Source of the DNA: Pomphorhynchus laevis
Lineage: Eukaryota > Acanthocephala > Palaeacanthocephala > Echinorhynchida > Pomphorhynchidae
Direction of reading: 5' to 3'
Assembly: GCA_012934845.2 (NCBI GenBank)
Contig: WNNJ02001876.1
Coordinates: 1-64,000 of the forward strand
DNA: 64,000 bases
Shown here: positions 53,308 to 64,000 of the stretch, one piece after another
How the letters are laid out: the number at the start of each line of letters is the position of its first letter
Numbering within the stretch: the first letter of the stretch is position 1
The notes under the pieces: model-generated
The model's input: only the letters and a program-made list of their open reading frames with translations
Database searches by the model: none
Told to the model about the DNA's origin: nothing
Position numbers and translations under genes: made by a program

Positions 53308-54561
53308 AATGATGACAGTGAGCGTTCAGTAAGACAACATGAAAGTCGGTCCAAAGACGAGCAAGCCTTGCAGGCCAATTCTGTTGATATCTCGCAGGAC
53401 ATATCATCTACAGACGGAAGTAGTCACCGTGACATTAAATGTTCTAATTCACAATGTCCTGTTTGGACCACTGTGTGGATAACACGTCAACTACCTGTTA
53501 ATTTCCTTGATACAGATTTTATTTGTGGATTTTGCGCAGCTACTTTACAGACAAACGTTCTCGAACTTCAGAGACAAGTATGTTCGTTGCTAACGGGTAA
53601 CAGGCTACCATCACCAAATAGTTCATATGCCCAGCTAGACTCAGTGTCACGTCATGTTCCAAATCGTTCTACAAGCCAATCAAATGATACTGTTCGACAT
53701 ACTGTTTGCAACCAATCGATTTTTTGTGATGACATTCCCGGAAGAGATCAAAATATGTCTAAGAATATTGGCGAACAGACGGTTTCGGTTAACAATGGTG
53801 TGCCTCTTGTAATACGACCGACCAGTTATATGACTGAAACGGCTATAAACAACGACAAAACTTTCAATACCCGGTCATTTGATAGATCGCAAACTCCCGC
53901 AATTCGTATAAACCAACTATCTCATAACACGCAACCTGTTAAGGTAGATTGTATTAATGATTTTCACGAAAAGCACAATCGTACCCTTGTACATAGTACT
54001 GGTTGCTCAAACAGACCCCGTTCAAATGCTGTTTGTGATAGAAACAAATGCATTTTAATTGCTAACATTAAGGAGTCCGATGCCCTAAACCATTAGGCCA
54101 GACTTGATGATGACTTGATACATGTCAGATCCATTCTAACGACTGTCTTAAATGGATCATCATCTTGTGAAGCTGTGAGAGATATGCGTCTCAAAGCTGT
54201 CTTCCGGCTAGGTCGTGCTCCTTCGTCCGTCAACGATCGACCACGCCTCCTCAAAATTGTGTTTACTTCATGTGAAATTGTGCAGCTCATACATCGTAAC
54301 TCATTTCACCTGAAAGGTTCCGGCACCCGTATTCTTAGAGACCTGGACCCCGCTTATCGTACACGTTTATCAATGGCAAAATCGGAACTAGCTCAAAGAC
54401 TGGCACATGGTGAAAACAACCTAACAATTCAGAATTTTCAGGTAGTGCGGCGGCGCCTCCACATCCGTTGGCAAGGTCTTTTGAACAAAGCAAATATTGC
54501 TTCCCAGCGTGCTCCGACGCCGACCGCATGCCTACAGAGTGCATCTACCAAAATTTCATAA
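53308..54561 (+). pseudogene. LINE-A ORF1 copy 2, 5'-truncated, same TAG
   Basis: Lacks the start codon and the AT-hook-like segment. The zinc half-finger, coiled coil, linker and C-terminal domain are as in copy 1. The TAG at 54094-54096 sits at the same codon as in copy 1 (after DALNH). The frame continues to 54561. Confidence 0.75.
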
Positions 54562-57434
54562 GAAACTCTATTGTCTTGTTCAAGTCGGGAACTCAAAAGA
54601 GTTCGTCATCTAGATGTACAATAAACAAAGCTTCCCACCAAATTCTATACTCTAATGTGCGTAGTGTGTTAAATAAAATTGATGAGATTGGATTACTGAT
54701 TCACGACCATCAACCGATAATTGCAGCTTTTACGGAATCGTGGCTAAACCCTTCTATCTCCGACAATGAAATTTTGTTGAAAGGATATAATGCGTGCCGC
54801 AGCGATAGAATAGCTAAACAGGGTGGTGGTATATTACTATATATACGTGACACAATAAAGTTCCGTGTCGTAGAAACTTTTAACGACCCCCTAACTTCAA
54901 ACAAACTTTTAGCGGTCAGATTATACCTGCCATTCTCCTTGATACTTGTAGTCGTTTACCGCAGCCCTACTTTATGCACTGATAGCATCGTGCAACGTTT
55001 ATACCAGCTATCGGACCCTAATAAGCCAATATTGGTTGTTGGTGACTTTAACATGCCTACAATAGATTGGAATACATACAGTTTTAATTCGCCGTCTGAC
55101 TTTGGTTCGATTGTGTTACTTCAAACAATCAATGATCTATACCTTACCCAACATGTCAATGGATTTACCAGAATATCTTCTACGTCTCGTTCTCTTCTTG
55201 ATCTGGTTTTGTCTGCTCCAGGACATATTGTCACTAGCGTTAATCACTTGGATCCAGTTGGTTGTTCTGATCATGTCACCTTATTAATAGATCTTGGAAT
55301 TAGTATCCCTATATATAATTCCTTTGTTAATAGATTCAACCCTTTTAAAGCCGACTACAACAAAATAAAGGAGTTCCTTTCTACCGTTTCGTGGCCTGAT
55401 GCTTATACTGTGGGTATTGATTCCGCCTGGCTGTTTTTCAAAGACACCTTGTATTCAATACTTACCCGCTACGCTCCAATTGTACGTCAAACTGACGTCG
55501 GCTTATCTCCTCGTTGGTTTAATCGAGAACTCAAACAAGCACTGGCTCGACGACGCAAGGCATATTGTAATTATAAAGCAGGTAACTCTAGTTTTGAGCA
55601 ATACCGACAGTATAGAAACAGGGTAACATCCTTGAAGAGACGTACGAGAGTAATCTTTGAAAAGAAATTATCCCAACGATGTCGTCGTGATCCTGGCTCA
55701 CTCTTCAAATACATTTCATCAAGAAAACGTATAGCTAACACGTTCTCCTCTATTCTCGATAGCCAAGGTTATTTGGTATTGGACTCAAAGGAAATTGCGA
55801 ATGTATTCGGCACACACTTAACATCGCTGAATTCGTCACTGAATGCTCCACCGCAAATAACTGACAGTTTGTATTGTTTGGTAGCTAATACTACTTCTGA
55901 CCTTGATAACTTCATTAGACCTGACTTAGTGTACAGCGAGTTGTCCCGTCTGAAATGCACATTAAGTGCTGGTCCGGATCTATTGCCGTCAGCATATCTT
56001 CGCAACCTAGCTGACATCATATACCTACCTCTATATAATATCTTCTGTGCAACACTTGTGCTAGGAAAGATTCCCTCAGACTGGAAGCGCTCTATTATCT
56101 GCCCAATATTAAAACAGGGGTCTCGTTCTGACATCTGTAACTACAGACCGATTAGCTTCACATGTGTCTGCTGTCGCGTATTGGAACGCTTATTTCTGCG
56201 AAAAGTCACCACTCACCTAGAAACGAACCATATTCTAGCCCCTGAACATGGTTTTCGAAAAAATCATTCAACGCTAACGAATTTGTTGTTATCACACGAT
56301 AGCTGGCCCATATATTATGATTCTGGTATTCCGGTTGACGCCATCTTCTTCGACTTCTCTAAGGCATTTGATACAGTCCTTCATGCTAATTTAATTCAAA
56401 AACTGCGTAATATCAACCTTGATGAGTGTTTAGTTCGCTGGATTATTGAATTTCTGTCTGACCGTCATTGCTTCGTAAGGGTAAACGACGAATTATCTGA
56501 TCGCTTCCCTACAAATCTTGGAGTACCTCAGGGAACTATACTCGGTCCAGTTCTTTTCAGCATATACATTAACGACCTCATTCCTAAACTTAGATCTGAG
56601 TGTGTTCTTTATGCTGATGATTTAAAAATTTGGCGCCCCATATTCTTGGACTCAGATGTTGACATCTTGCAGTATGATATTAACACCATAAATGACTGGT
56701 CGATTTTGAACGGGTTAAAATTCAATTTGAAAAAGTGTGCCTACATTTGTATATCAAGACGTCCGGCCGAGTCAGCTCATATTTATCATATAAACAACAG
56801 TGTTATTCTTAGGACGAACTCATACAGGGATTTAGGTGTTTATGTATGTTCTAACTTATCGACACGTTTACATACTGACACTACATGTTCCAAAGTGAGA
56901 AGAGTCATCGGCCTGATTCGCCGAGCTCTTGTTCATATTGACATCTCATGCTTTAAAACAATCTCACAAGCACTTATTTTGAGCATCCTCCTATATGCTT
57001 CGCCAGCTTGTTACCCAATCACCTTACGAGAACGTTATAATCTAGAGTCTGTATTCCGATCAGCAACTAAAATGGTAAAAGCGGTTAGACATATAGAATA
57101 TCAAGATCGGCTCTCGAGTTTGGGAATGAGATCGCTTCAGTATCTATGCGACAAGGCGGACCTGTGCCTAGCCTGGCAGATTTTACACGACAATCGCCAT
57201 CCACTCAGATCGCTAATGCATACGCGCGATATAACCTCACTTCGTGGTCATCAGTTCATGCTAAAAACACAACGATTACGCTACAAACGAACATCCCTAT
57301 ACTTCCAACGAATCGTTAATACTTGGAACCACCTTGCTGACACAACAGTAGCATCCTCGAATCTGGCTTCTTTTAAACGAAATCTGGAGGAAGATCCCTT
57401 CTTGAAGACGAAGATCGAGTCAGAGAACATATGA
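54528..57434 (+). CDS. LINE-A ORF2 copy 2: APE endonuclease and RT
   Basis: Start ATG at 54528 by comparison with copy 1; 969 residues, open. All APE and RT motifs are as in copy 1 (GDFN, GCSDH, FFDFSKAFD, YADDLKIW). Differences seen: IPIYNSF for IPIHNSF, CNYKAG for CNNKAG, EKKLSQ for EKNLSQ, and NLEEDPF for NLAEDPF. Copy 1 and copy 2 are in direct orientation with RLE-1 between them on the opposite strand. Confidence 0.85.
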   Translation: MPTECIYQNFIRNSIVLFKSGTQKSSSSRCTINKASHQILYSNVRSVLNKIDEIGLLIHDHQPIIAAFTESWLNPSISDNEILLKGYNACRSDRIAKQGGGILLYIRDTIKFRVVETFNDPLTSNKLLAVRLYLPFSLILVVVYRSPTLCTDSIVQRLYQLSDPNKPILVVGDFNMPTIDWNTYSFNSPSDFGSIVLLQTINDLYLTQHVNGFTRISSTSRSLLDLVLSAPGHIVTSVNHLDPVGCSDHVTLLIDLGISIPIYNSFVNRFNPFKADYNKIKEFLSTVSWPDAYTVGIDSAWLFFKDTLYSILTRYAPIVRQTDVGLSPRWFNRELKQALARRRKAYCNYKAGNSSFEQYRQYRNRVTSLKRRTRVIFEKKLSQRCRRDPGSLFKYISSRKRIANTFSSILDSQGYLVLDSKEIANVFGTHLTSLNSSLNAPPQITDSLYCLVANTTSDLDNFIRPDLVYSELSRLKCTLSAGPDLLPSAYLRNLADIIYLPLYNIFCATLVLGKIPSDWKRSIICPILKQGSRSDICNYRPISFTCVCCRVLERLFLRKVTTHLETNHILAPEHGFRKNHSTLTNLLLSHDSWPIYYDSGIPVDAIFFDFSKAFDTVLHANLIQKLRNINLDECLVRWIIEFLSDRHCFVRVNDELSDRFPTNLGVPQGTILGPVLFSIYINDLIPKLRSECVLYADDLKIWRPIFLDSDVDILQYDINTINDWSILNGLKFNLKKCAYICISRRPAESAHIYHINNSVILRTNSYRDLGVYVCSNLSTRLHTDTTCSKVRRVIGLIRRALVHIDISCFKTISQALILSILLYASPACYPITLRERYNLESVFRSATKMVKAVRHIEYQDRLSSLGMRSLQYLCDKADLCLAWQILHDNRHPLRSLMHTRDITSLRGHQFMLKTQRLRYKRTSLYFQRIVNTWNHLADTTVASSNLASFKRNLEEDPFLKTKIESENI

Positions 57435-57486
57435 ACAATAGAAAGTACACTCTACATTTTCATTTTCTACATTTACTTTTTCTGAT

Positions 57487-58876
57487 CGCAGATCTTTAGG
57501 ACATGAGAAGGATTTTTTCTTAGGAATAAAAACACGCTTACTAATATTGATGCCTGCTACATCGGATGGGGAGGCTATAAGCATTGTGACGGCCACCTCT
57601 CTTCTCTGATCAGCTGTCAAAAGCTGACAGACCCGACAGGAAAGTGGAACGACGGATTTGGAGATGCCCGGGAGTGGACCCCAGGAGTTAAGGATATCCG
57701 TGACAGATAGATCCCTTCTCCTGAAGTTACACCAAGGCAGAATTGGTTGAGGTAATAGAGTGGATCCATAGTTGTGTAGGGCCAGTGACTCCTCTAAAAC
57801 TTTATCAAGGCCTACATTCCCTATCCAACGCAATGCTCTATCCTTCCAGCAAACAAACTTCTCCTTCTTGAAAATCTTCCAAAAGGAAGACTGAGAAGGA
57901 TTAAGGCGAGCGATACTCGTCCTATCCCTACTCAGCTGGAACCTGTATCTAGTGCTCCAGTATTCATTCGAGAGGGCCTGTTTGGCGGAAGCAGAGAGAT
58001 TAGGGAGGTTCAGTAATTTTGCTAGGACCTTGAGTTTTGTCGGAGTGGGATTGTATATACGACCTTTATAGGTAGTCGATAGAATCGCGGTAGCTTGCGA
58101 AAAGAGGTAGGTATTAAATTTGGTCAAACTCTCATTTCCTATTAAGGGAAAGAGTTGGATAGCCGCTTGAAAGAGGGCCACTCTGATCGGATCAAAGTGA
58201 AACCTCCTTCGAAGCAGCATATCTTCCTCAATCCTCCAACGAATTAGGTCATGAGAGGTGGACAAATGCTGGCGCAACCGCTCCGTGCAGAAGGGTTTTA
58301 ACAACCACCTCGAGTGAAGCAGTAAAATGTCGAGGATAGAATTTGTTGATGTGCAATGAAAGGTAGGTGACGGGGGTTTGTGAATAAGATAACCGTTCCT
58401 AGCTCTGCGAAGTGCTGCATTGATCCAACGACCAGTTCTGTCGTTGAAATATCCAAGTAACATGTCATAACCGCTGTCAATAATACTATCCAGGAGGTCA
58501 CGGTTCTTGTGAATTTCCCCTGGACGGATGTAGACATTGGCTAGACTTATGCGTTTACCGTTCTTACTGAGTGAAACTACTAAACAAGAAAGGGCTGGAC
58601 ATGAGTAGTTTAATAGGAGGGAGGACCTTTAGGAGCACTTAACTAAGTCAAGAGTCCTTGAGATGAAGAGGAGTGAGGAGGGGTTATGTACGGAGTATAG
58701 TGGGAACAAATATGCTTTGGGATAAATCGAGTAATGTCCTGGGGGAGACGGATAGACCGCGTCTCCTGAAGGACTATAACATCTGCATCTCTACCAGATA
58801 GAAGTCTAAGGGCGGAAGCACCTCCCGAGTTCCACTGAAGGATATTCAGTGAAAAAGGCTCACGAGTACTCTGCAT
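57487..58876 (-). pseudogene. LINE-J ORF2 remnant: APE and linker
   Basis: MQSTREPFSLNILQWNSGGA begins an APE domain with VIVLQETRS; a stop follows near 58645. The second half resumes with NGKRISLANVYIRPGE, MLLGYFNDRTGRW (in place of GDFN-x-R) and TNSILDILLL. The 347-codon stretch 58463-57420 covers the rest of APE and the long endonuclease-RT linker up to the first RT motif. Its last codons are LINE-A copy 2 sequence, not LINE-J. Confidence 0.7.
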
Positions 58877-58908
58877 TGTGATGGATTAGTTGGATGGGGA
58901 TTGCCTAC

Positions 58909-60108
58909 CTAGACAAAGCTAGATGCAGGAAGGTTGCCCTTCCCACCACTAGCCCCCTCCAAGGAAGGTACTTGCCCCTGGGCAGTATCTTCATTTCCCC
59001 TATTAGTCTTCTGTTGGATTAGCTTCCCAATCTTGAGCGGGGGAACGGCATGGGCTGAAGCCCCTCTCTTTTTCGACTCCGGAACCGAGGAAACAGGAAG
59101 CACAGGATTAGTCCCGATAACGGTTAGGATAGAGCGTACTAACTCCTCCATCTGCCGAAAAGCATTCGTAGTCTTTAAGTCGATAATCCGTAGAATATCA
59201 GCGTCATCCATACGTGGAGCTGCAGCGACCGCGAAGGACTTGGATGGATTGGGCGGTTTCAACAAGAATAATTGTCTATATTCTTTGAATAGAGAGCATT
59301 TCCTGCTCCAAGCAGGATGGCACCCCCCCGCAATTCGAGCAGGAAAGGAGGGCCTCGCAGCGATCGGTAGTTGTAAGAGAAGGACAGCTGGTGGAGCTAC
59401 AGACCCCACACGAAAGGGTCCCACTGCAGCTGGATGCCCAGTGTCCCCATTTGTGACACCGGCTGCAGTTGGGATAGGTCAGATCATCCCTCTCTGTGAT
59501 CGTGAATTCAATATTAAAACCCATAAAGGGATTCGACGTAGAATTAGCCAAGGATTCAGCAATATTTACGGGAGCATTGCAAAAGCCAACCGGGATAGGG
59601 TTCCCGTCCTTACCCCGGATTGACCTCAGATTGGTGACCTTGAATTTTGCCATAAAAGAACGTATATCTTCTTCCATTGAACAGGGAAGATTTGAAACTT
59701 TTAGCGATGCTAGGATAGGCTTGGATGAAATTTCACCATATTCAGCTAAATTGGCGGAGAAGTACTCCATGTAGTTTGCGGCAAGGTCATTCGAGACAAA
59801 AGAGATCTTCACCTCCGCAGGGTGTAACCTAACAGAGTTAAATAGAACCCTGTTCTGAAACTGTTTGGTGAAGGATCTCAAAAATTTGTTGTAGAGATCG
59901 TGTTTTTTGGTCGGTTTCTTAACTTTAATTATCAGCAAATTCTTTAATTTAGGAATGGGGGAAGCACCTCCCCATCACCTGATACCATAGAAAAATTACT
60001 AACCTTGTTACTTGGATCTGTAGTTAGATTTACCTTTAATTTGTCTTTTTTTGTAGGATTATTGTTGATTTTTGAATGACTTTTGCTGCTATAGTTTGAT
60101 AGCTCCGA
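58909..60108 (-). pseudogene. LINE-J ORF1 remnant (gag-like with CCHC knuckles)
   Basis: The N-terminus MSELSNYSSKSHSKINNN is at 60108; a frame break lies near 59940. Then LLIIKVKKPTKKHDLYNKF, an RRM-like or PRE_C2HC-like middle with KVSNLPCSMEEDIRSFM, and zinc knuckles CSRCHKWGHWASSC and C..C...C, giving the Jockey/I-clade ORF1 layout. The C-terminal tail (59424-58909, another frame) has MEELVRSILTVIGTNPVLPV and basic patches. Role: LINE RNA binding. Two frame breaks. Confidence 0.7.
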
Positions 60109-60133
60109 CATTACTTGTACACTAATGAAAAAC

Positions 60134-60590
60134 ATATCAGGGCGTCAGCACCACGAAATAAATTCAACAGTGAAATTGTCGCACATCAAACTTTGCTTTG
60201 GATCTTTCAAACCAGCGACAAATGTGATTTAAAAATAGCTCTAATCATTTAATTGTCCACTCGCTTTTATTTTAAAATTCAGATCATTTTATTTTTTGTC
60301 AATTCTTTACATTTTTATAATTCATTCATTAAATTTTTATTAAAAACAATAAGTTGACTTTTATATATATCAAACAATTTAGAATCTTTGAATATGAAAA
60401 AAATGCGTATATATGCTATAAAAAACAATTTTTTATATCAGGGCGTCAGCACCACGAAATAAATTCAACAGTGAAATTGTCGCAAACGGCAAAGTCACCG
60501 TTTCGAGCTAGTCGGCTCTCATTAGTAGTTTGTACTCCCCACAACGGTATTTAAGTTGGTAGAAAACTTAGCTTTTCTCCCATGATGTTT
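60134..60590 (-). repeat. LINE-J 5'-end repeats flanking one satellite monomer
   Basis: A 49-bp sequence beginning CAGGGCGTCAGCACCACGAA and ending AATTGTCGCA occurs at about 60136-60182 and 60440-60486. Between them is a single diverged 261-bp satellite monomer (60183-60435). The second copy extends about 100 bases more (to 60590) and may be the fuller LINE-J 5' UTR. Confidence 0.65.
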
Positions 60591-60659
60591 TTTAAATAAT
60601 CACACCTTTTTAAATCATACCGCTTTTTAAAATTTTTCTGATGACGGCTTAGTTTAAAT

Positions 60660-60830
60660 ATTCAATTTCTATGTTTGAGAGCATATCGCAATTCAGTGTC
60701 AAACCAAGGACGGTATTTAGCTTTACTTTTTGTTACTCTACGGAGTGGTGCAAACTTATCTGCAGGGGCTACTATGCCTGATTCAATAGCATTAAACTTT
60801 ACCTCAATGACTTCACTAGCATAGTTGAAT
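60660..60830 (-). pseudogene. LINE scrap: APE-RT linker
   Basis: The minus strand encodes EAIESGIVAPADKFAPLRRV-like sequence and YRPWFDTELRYALKHRN, the conserved linker before RT in CR1-group LINEs (compare PRWFNRELKQALARR in LINE-A). It is joined to LINE-S at about 60830 in the opposite orientation. Confidence 0.6.
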
Positions 60831-61650
60831 GATATTTCTAGTGCCTCCAACTGTCTTTCTTCTATATACGAACGTATCTTCAATCTCCATCTCGTTCTAA
60901 ACCCTGACAAGTCTAAAATAATGTGGATCCTCCCCCGTAAACCAAACATATCGCCTCTCACTGTATATTTTGGTTCATCGATCATCCCCAGAGTCCACAA
61001 TCTCACTTTCTTAGGATTCCATTTAGATGATCACCTTTCCCTTAAACCCTTCGTCCGTGACAAGGTCCGCTCGTCTAACTTAATTCTTCGTGACATCCGC
61101 CGTATCCGCCCCCTTATCGACTTCCGTTCTTGTATGTCTCTTCTTTCATCGCTTCTTTTCCCTAAAATCGATTACTGCCTTAGCCTTTTCGCCAATTCTC
61201 CAAAATCCATCATCCTACCCCTACAACGAATAATCAACACCGCCGTTCGAGTGCTCTTTCGTCTCCGTCGCTTCGACCACACATCCACATATTTTGCTTA
61301 ACTCTCCTGGCCCAGCATCCACATTCGTATAACACTCCGACTTATCGTAACTTTTCGTTTCATCGCTGTCAGCTCCCCATTATTCATCATCCTTCCTTTA
61401 TTAGACGACACTCGCCGCCACCTCGCTATCGCTGCGTTCCCGTCATTTCCTCTTACTACGCGTTCCCAATTACTCCAACAACTACGGTCTTTAATCCTTC
61501 CTCGTCGCCGCCTTAATCGCATGGAATCAACTCCCTCTCAACGTCTGCCGCACCTTCTCATTTTACACCTTCTCGACACATGATTTACATTTTTGTTTTG
61601 TTGTGGTCATGTAAGCGTGCGCTGGCACGCATTTGTCACGTTAAAATAAA
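60831..61650 (+). pseudogene. LINE-S copy, 5'-truncated 3' part
   Basis: Starts at ASNCLSSIYERIFNLHLVLN and continues NPDKSKIMWILPRKPN, FLGFHLDDHLSLKPFVRDK and LFPKIDYCLSLFANSPKS. The frame breaks at about 61300; the 3' UTR carries the hairpin at 61615-61630, then AAAATAAATC. Close to the 35-39 kb copy. Confidence 0.85.
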
Positions 61651-61689
61651 TCTTTTCTTCTTAATAGCAATCTAACCATCGGATATATC

Positions 61690-62160
61690 ACGATGCAGCC
61701 ATGTTTCAGTGAAAGCCAGGATCGCCGGTTTATTTGAGATGACCCATGCCTTAAGTTCATCAAATTTTGGTAAAATACTCCTTAAATTAGTATAGGCGAC
61801 ACTAATACCAGAAACAGAGGGCAATTGAGTAGTAATGTTGGATGTTATATCAATGCGCGCTAGATTTCCTAATTGTCAAAAGGAATCCCTCGAAGAACTC
61901 TCCGAATTTACCAACGCACGAATGGTCGCCGACGAACTACCAGGAAATTTCTTATCATTAGATCAGTTTCTCCATTCGATCTTCTAAACGCTAGATTATC
62001 ACGAACATTATTAAGCAATAATCTTTCCTCAACCGAGATATCTCTTAAATTTTTGTCTTCTTACCTTTTAAGCGATAGCTTCTAACTAAAACTGCTCTTG
62101 TATTATCTGCTGAATCAAATACTACTTTAAGTAATCGTGGTTTATGTTGTGATTTTTACA
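61690..62160 (-). pseudogene. LINE-E inverted 5' part: ORF1 end and APE start
   Basis: The minus strand encodes LKVVFDSADNTRAVLVRSY, LMIRNFLVVRRRPFVRW (the ORF1 C-terminal hallmark also seen in LINE-A) and, after a stop, an APE start with YTNLRSILPKFDELKAWV and LAFTETWLHRDI. It is head-to-head with the RT part at 62166, so the 5' portion of LINE-E is inverted relative to its 3' portion. Confidence 0.65.
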
Positions 62161-64000
62161 AAGACGAAATAAGCTTTTGACATTGACACTACGAGCAATG
62201 TTATGGCGAATCTCTCAACGTAACACTGTTACGCACCGTGAGTACAAAACTCTTCGCAATCTATGCAACCAACTAAAACGCTCAAAAAGAAAAACATTTG
62301 AAGAGGGTATTGCTTCTGACATTAACAGGTCACCTAAACGTTTTTGGGCATACGTTAGACATCGTCGAATCCTACCTTCTACGATTAATTGTGTACGTTT
62401 AGAAAGTGGTGATGTAGTTGACAAGGAGGCTATTGTGGAAGCTCTTGCAAGCAGTTTTGTAGTATCTCCATCCTCGCAATCGAATATTGACCAGATACAG
62501 TACCCGCCCAACTTACAATCTAACTTACCAATATCTCCTATTAATGTCATTGAAGTTCAGTCTGAACTCCATAAATTAAATAGTTTTGGCTCTGCAGGAC
62601 CAGATGGTGTATCCCCTTTTCTTTTGCGTACTCTGTCGCACATTATTGCTCCAAGCCTTACGTCTCTATTTCATCGAAGCTTACAGTATTCGTGGATTCC
62701 TGATGATTGGAAAAGGGCAATTGTTGTACCTATTCCAAAGAAACAGTTGGCACTAACTTGTTCAGATTTTAGACCAATTAGTCTTACCAGTGTTATTTCT
62801 AAAATTATGGAGAGACTCATTGCGAAGAGAATACGTGAACATCTAAATTTATATCAAATTCTTGATGATTCTCAGCACGGCTTCCGACCTGGTCGCTCGT
62901 GCCTAACTAATCTGTTGAATGCTCGCGAACATTGGGTAGCTGCTCTTAGTTCGGGTCTTACAGTTGATATAATATTTCTTGATTTCTCTAAGGCCTTTGA
63001 TAGAGTTCCACATGCTGGTTTAGATTCACTACTACGTCATTACGGTGTACCTACGACAATTTGCAACTGGATTAAGACATTTCTCGAGGATCGATCATTC
63101 GTTGTGCGATTAGATGAAGTTTTGTCAACAGCTCGACGTGTTCATTCGGGTGTTCCTCAGGGCACGGTCCTAGGTCCACTTCTCTTTATCATCTTTTTGA
63201 ATGACCTACTCCTAAGGTTAAAGTGTCCTCACCTGGCATTTGCTGACGATGTTAAAATATGGGCAACAACCCAAAACGAGGCGGATTGTGAATTTTTACA
63301 ATGTGACCTTAACCGTATCGGGACTTGGTGTAATAGCACTGGCTTGATACTCAACGCGACAAAATGTGTATGGATCAGATTGGGTAGAGATAAAACTCAT
63401 TTCGATTACAAAATAAATGGACACTCAATCAAGCGAGTCTCAGAACATCCCGACCTGGGAGTGATAATTCACGAATCGCTAAAGACAAGAGCAAATAGTG
63501 ATCACGCGCGGTTAAAAGCGATACGTGCCTTATACTGCATAAAAATGACTTTTGCAAAATTATCGCCGCAAATCTTCGCCAAACTTTATTGTGCCCTAGT
63601 AAGACCACATCTTGAGTATTGTGTACAGGCAACCTTTCCAACGACCAGGAGTGAGTTGAATAACTTGGAAAGTGTAATGAGACGAGCTTCTCGGATGTGT
63701 TGTCAAGGAAGCTTTATTTCAAGATTAAGATGTTTGAACGTTTTATCAGTGAGGTATCGGTATCTTTTTCTTGATCTGATTACACTTTGGAAAATTGTAC
63801 ATTCAGCTGATGGCTTTCCTTTGGGTGTAGTTAGATTTCGAGATAATTCGAGATTGCGAGGCCATTGTAAGATGCTTTTTAAAAAATTACCGGGTAAGCT
63901 GCGAAAATTTTACAGACTGTCTGAACGGGCAGTAGATGTTTGGAATAGTTTGCCTGAACCTATCGCTGCCATCACCAATTTCCTCGCTTTCAAAAACAGG
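62153..64000 (+). CDS. LINE-E RT region, open to the window end
   Basis: Open from 62153 with no stop seen up to base 64000; first ATG at 62198. It begins in the APE-RT linker (ISQRNTVTHREYKTLRNLCN), then GSAGPDGVSPFLLRTL, IPDDWKRAIVVPIPKK, DFRPISLTSVISKIMERL, motif A IIFLDFSKAFDRVPHAG, motif B GVPQGTVLGPLLFIIFLND and motif C FADDVKIW, where Phe replaces the usual Tyr but both aspartates are present. The thumb and C-terminal region follow with RPHLEYCVQATFPT. Related to LINE-A in the CR1/Rex group. The endonuclease is missing because of the inverted 5' end, so it is probably immobile although the RT frame is intact. Confidence 0.8.

Larger units (their letters stand above)
53308..57486 (+). 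mobile_element. LINE-A copy 2: truncated at both ends
   Basis: Starts at GATGACAGTGAGCG, 17 codons into ORF1, and ends 26 bases into the shared 3' UTR at TTTTTCTGAT, where LINE-J sequence begins. Between these points it is almost identical to copy 1; about ten differences were noticed, including His/Tyr, Asn/Tyr, Asn/Lys and Ala/Glu changes in ORF2. Copy 2 therefore looks like a very recent duplicate or sister insertion. Confidence 0.85.
57487..60182 (-). mobile_element. LINE-J: Jockey-like LINE, 3'-truncated before the RT core
   Basis: Read on the minus strand: 5' UTR (60182-60110), a gag-like ORF1 (about 60108-58909), then ORF2 (58876-57487), which stops at the join with LINE-A copy 2 just as the RT begins (KRVFIPKKKSFSCPKDLR). 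The RT palm is nowhere in the window. At the 5' end it abuts a satellite monomer at 60183. GC content is higher than the surroundings. Confidence 0.8.

Noticed and set aside
1-64000. LTR retrotransposons, retrovirus-like or Polinton-like elements
   Set aside because: I saw no long terminal repeats with integrase, protease or capsid motifs; all RTs here are LINE, restriction-like-endonuclease or Penelope type.

Overview
This window is animal (metazoan) nuclear DNA. It is AT-rich, has spliced host exons, and is built mostly from retroelements nested in one another. The evidence is two phase-compatible exons of a glycosyltransferase gene, many non-LTR retrotransposons (LINEs) with APE or restriction-like endonucleases, Penelope-like elements (PLEs), a 261-bp satellite and a hormone-sensitive-lipase-like fragment. 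The standard genetic code fits. I cannot name the species. An invertebrate is likely, because PLEs with an N-terminal GIY-YIG domain (Naiad type) are known from many invertebrate phyla.

Layout. 1-5.1 kb: remnants of two kinds of PLE, a fold-back insertion with a 12-bp target duplication, a broken RT/nuclease retrotransposon (RLE-2), and hammerhead ribozymes. 5.3-6.6 kb: a 5'-truncated LINE-D copy. 7.3-16.1 kb: two minus-strand exons of a host GT4-like glycosyltransferase separated by an 8.5-kb intron that contains two same-strand LINEs, broken LINE-C and nearly intact LINE-D. 16.4-21.6 kb: PLE tails and fragments, a SINE-like repeat flanked by hammerhead-like motifs, and AT-rich DNA. 21.6-24.6 kb: RT/nuclease element RLE-3, whose open frame runs on into a hormone-sensitive-lipase-like segment. 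24.8-29.1 kb: one minus-strand LINE-S copy split by a 3-kb Naiad-like PLE. 30.2-31.1 kb: PLE tails. 32.1-45.4 kb: the 261-bp satellite array, broken by LINE-S, a decayed relative of RLE-1 and a LINE-S scrap. 45.4-57.5 kb: two nearly identical LINE-A copies flanking an intact RLE-1 of 1006 codons. 57.5-60.2 kb: a 3'-truncated Jockey-like LINE (LINE-J). 60.2-64 kb: one satellite monomer, LINE scraps, and LINE-E, which has an inverted 5' end and an RT frame running off the window.

Most notable points. (1) A Naiad-like PLE has an in-frame TGA at a position where its N-terminal GIY-YIG domain should carry cysteine; Naiads with selenocysteine are known. (2) LINE-D ORF1 ends in TGA CTA, and ORF2 continues in the same frame with no early ATG, which suggests stop-codon readthrough. 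(3) The PLE 3' tail holds a roughly 110-nt element with covarying helices in four copies. (4) A hammerhead-like motif with two covarying helices occurs in a fold-back insertion and a SINE-like repeat. (5) An almost identical cysteine cluster opens both an APE-type LINE ORF1 and an RT/nuclease element. (6) The LINE-S 3' end carries a hairpin with a compensatory change. Labels such as LINE-A or RLE-1 are local names for this report.
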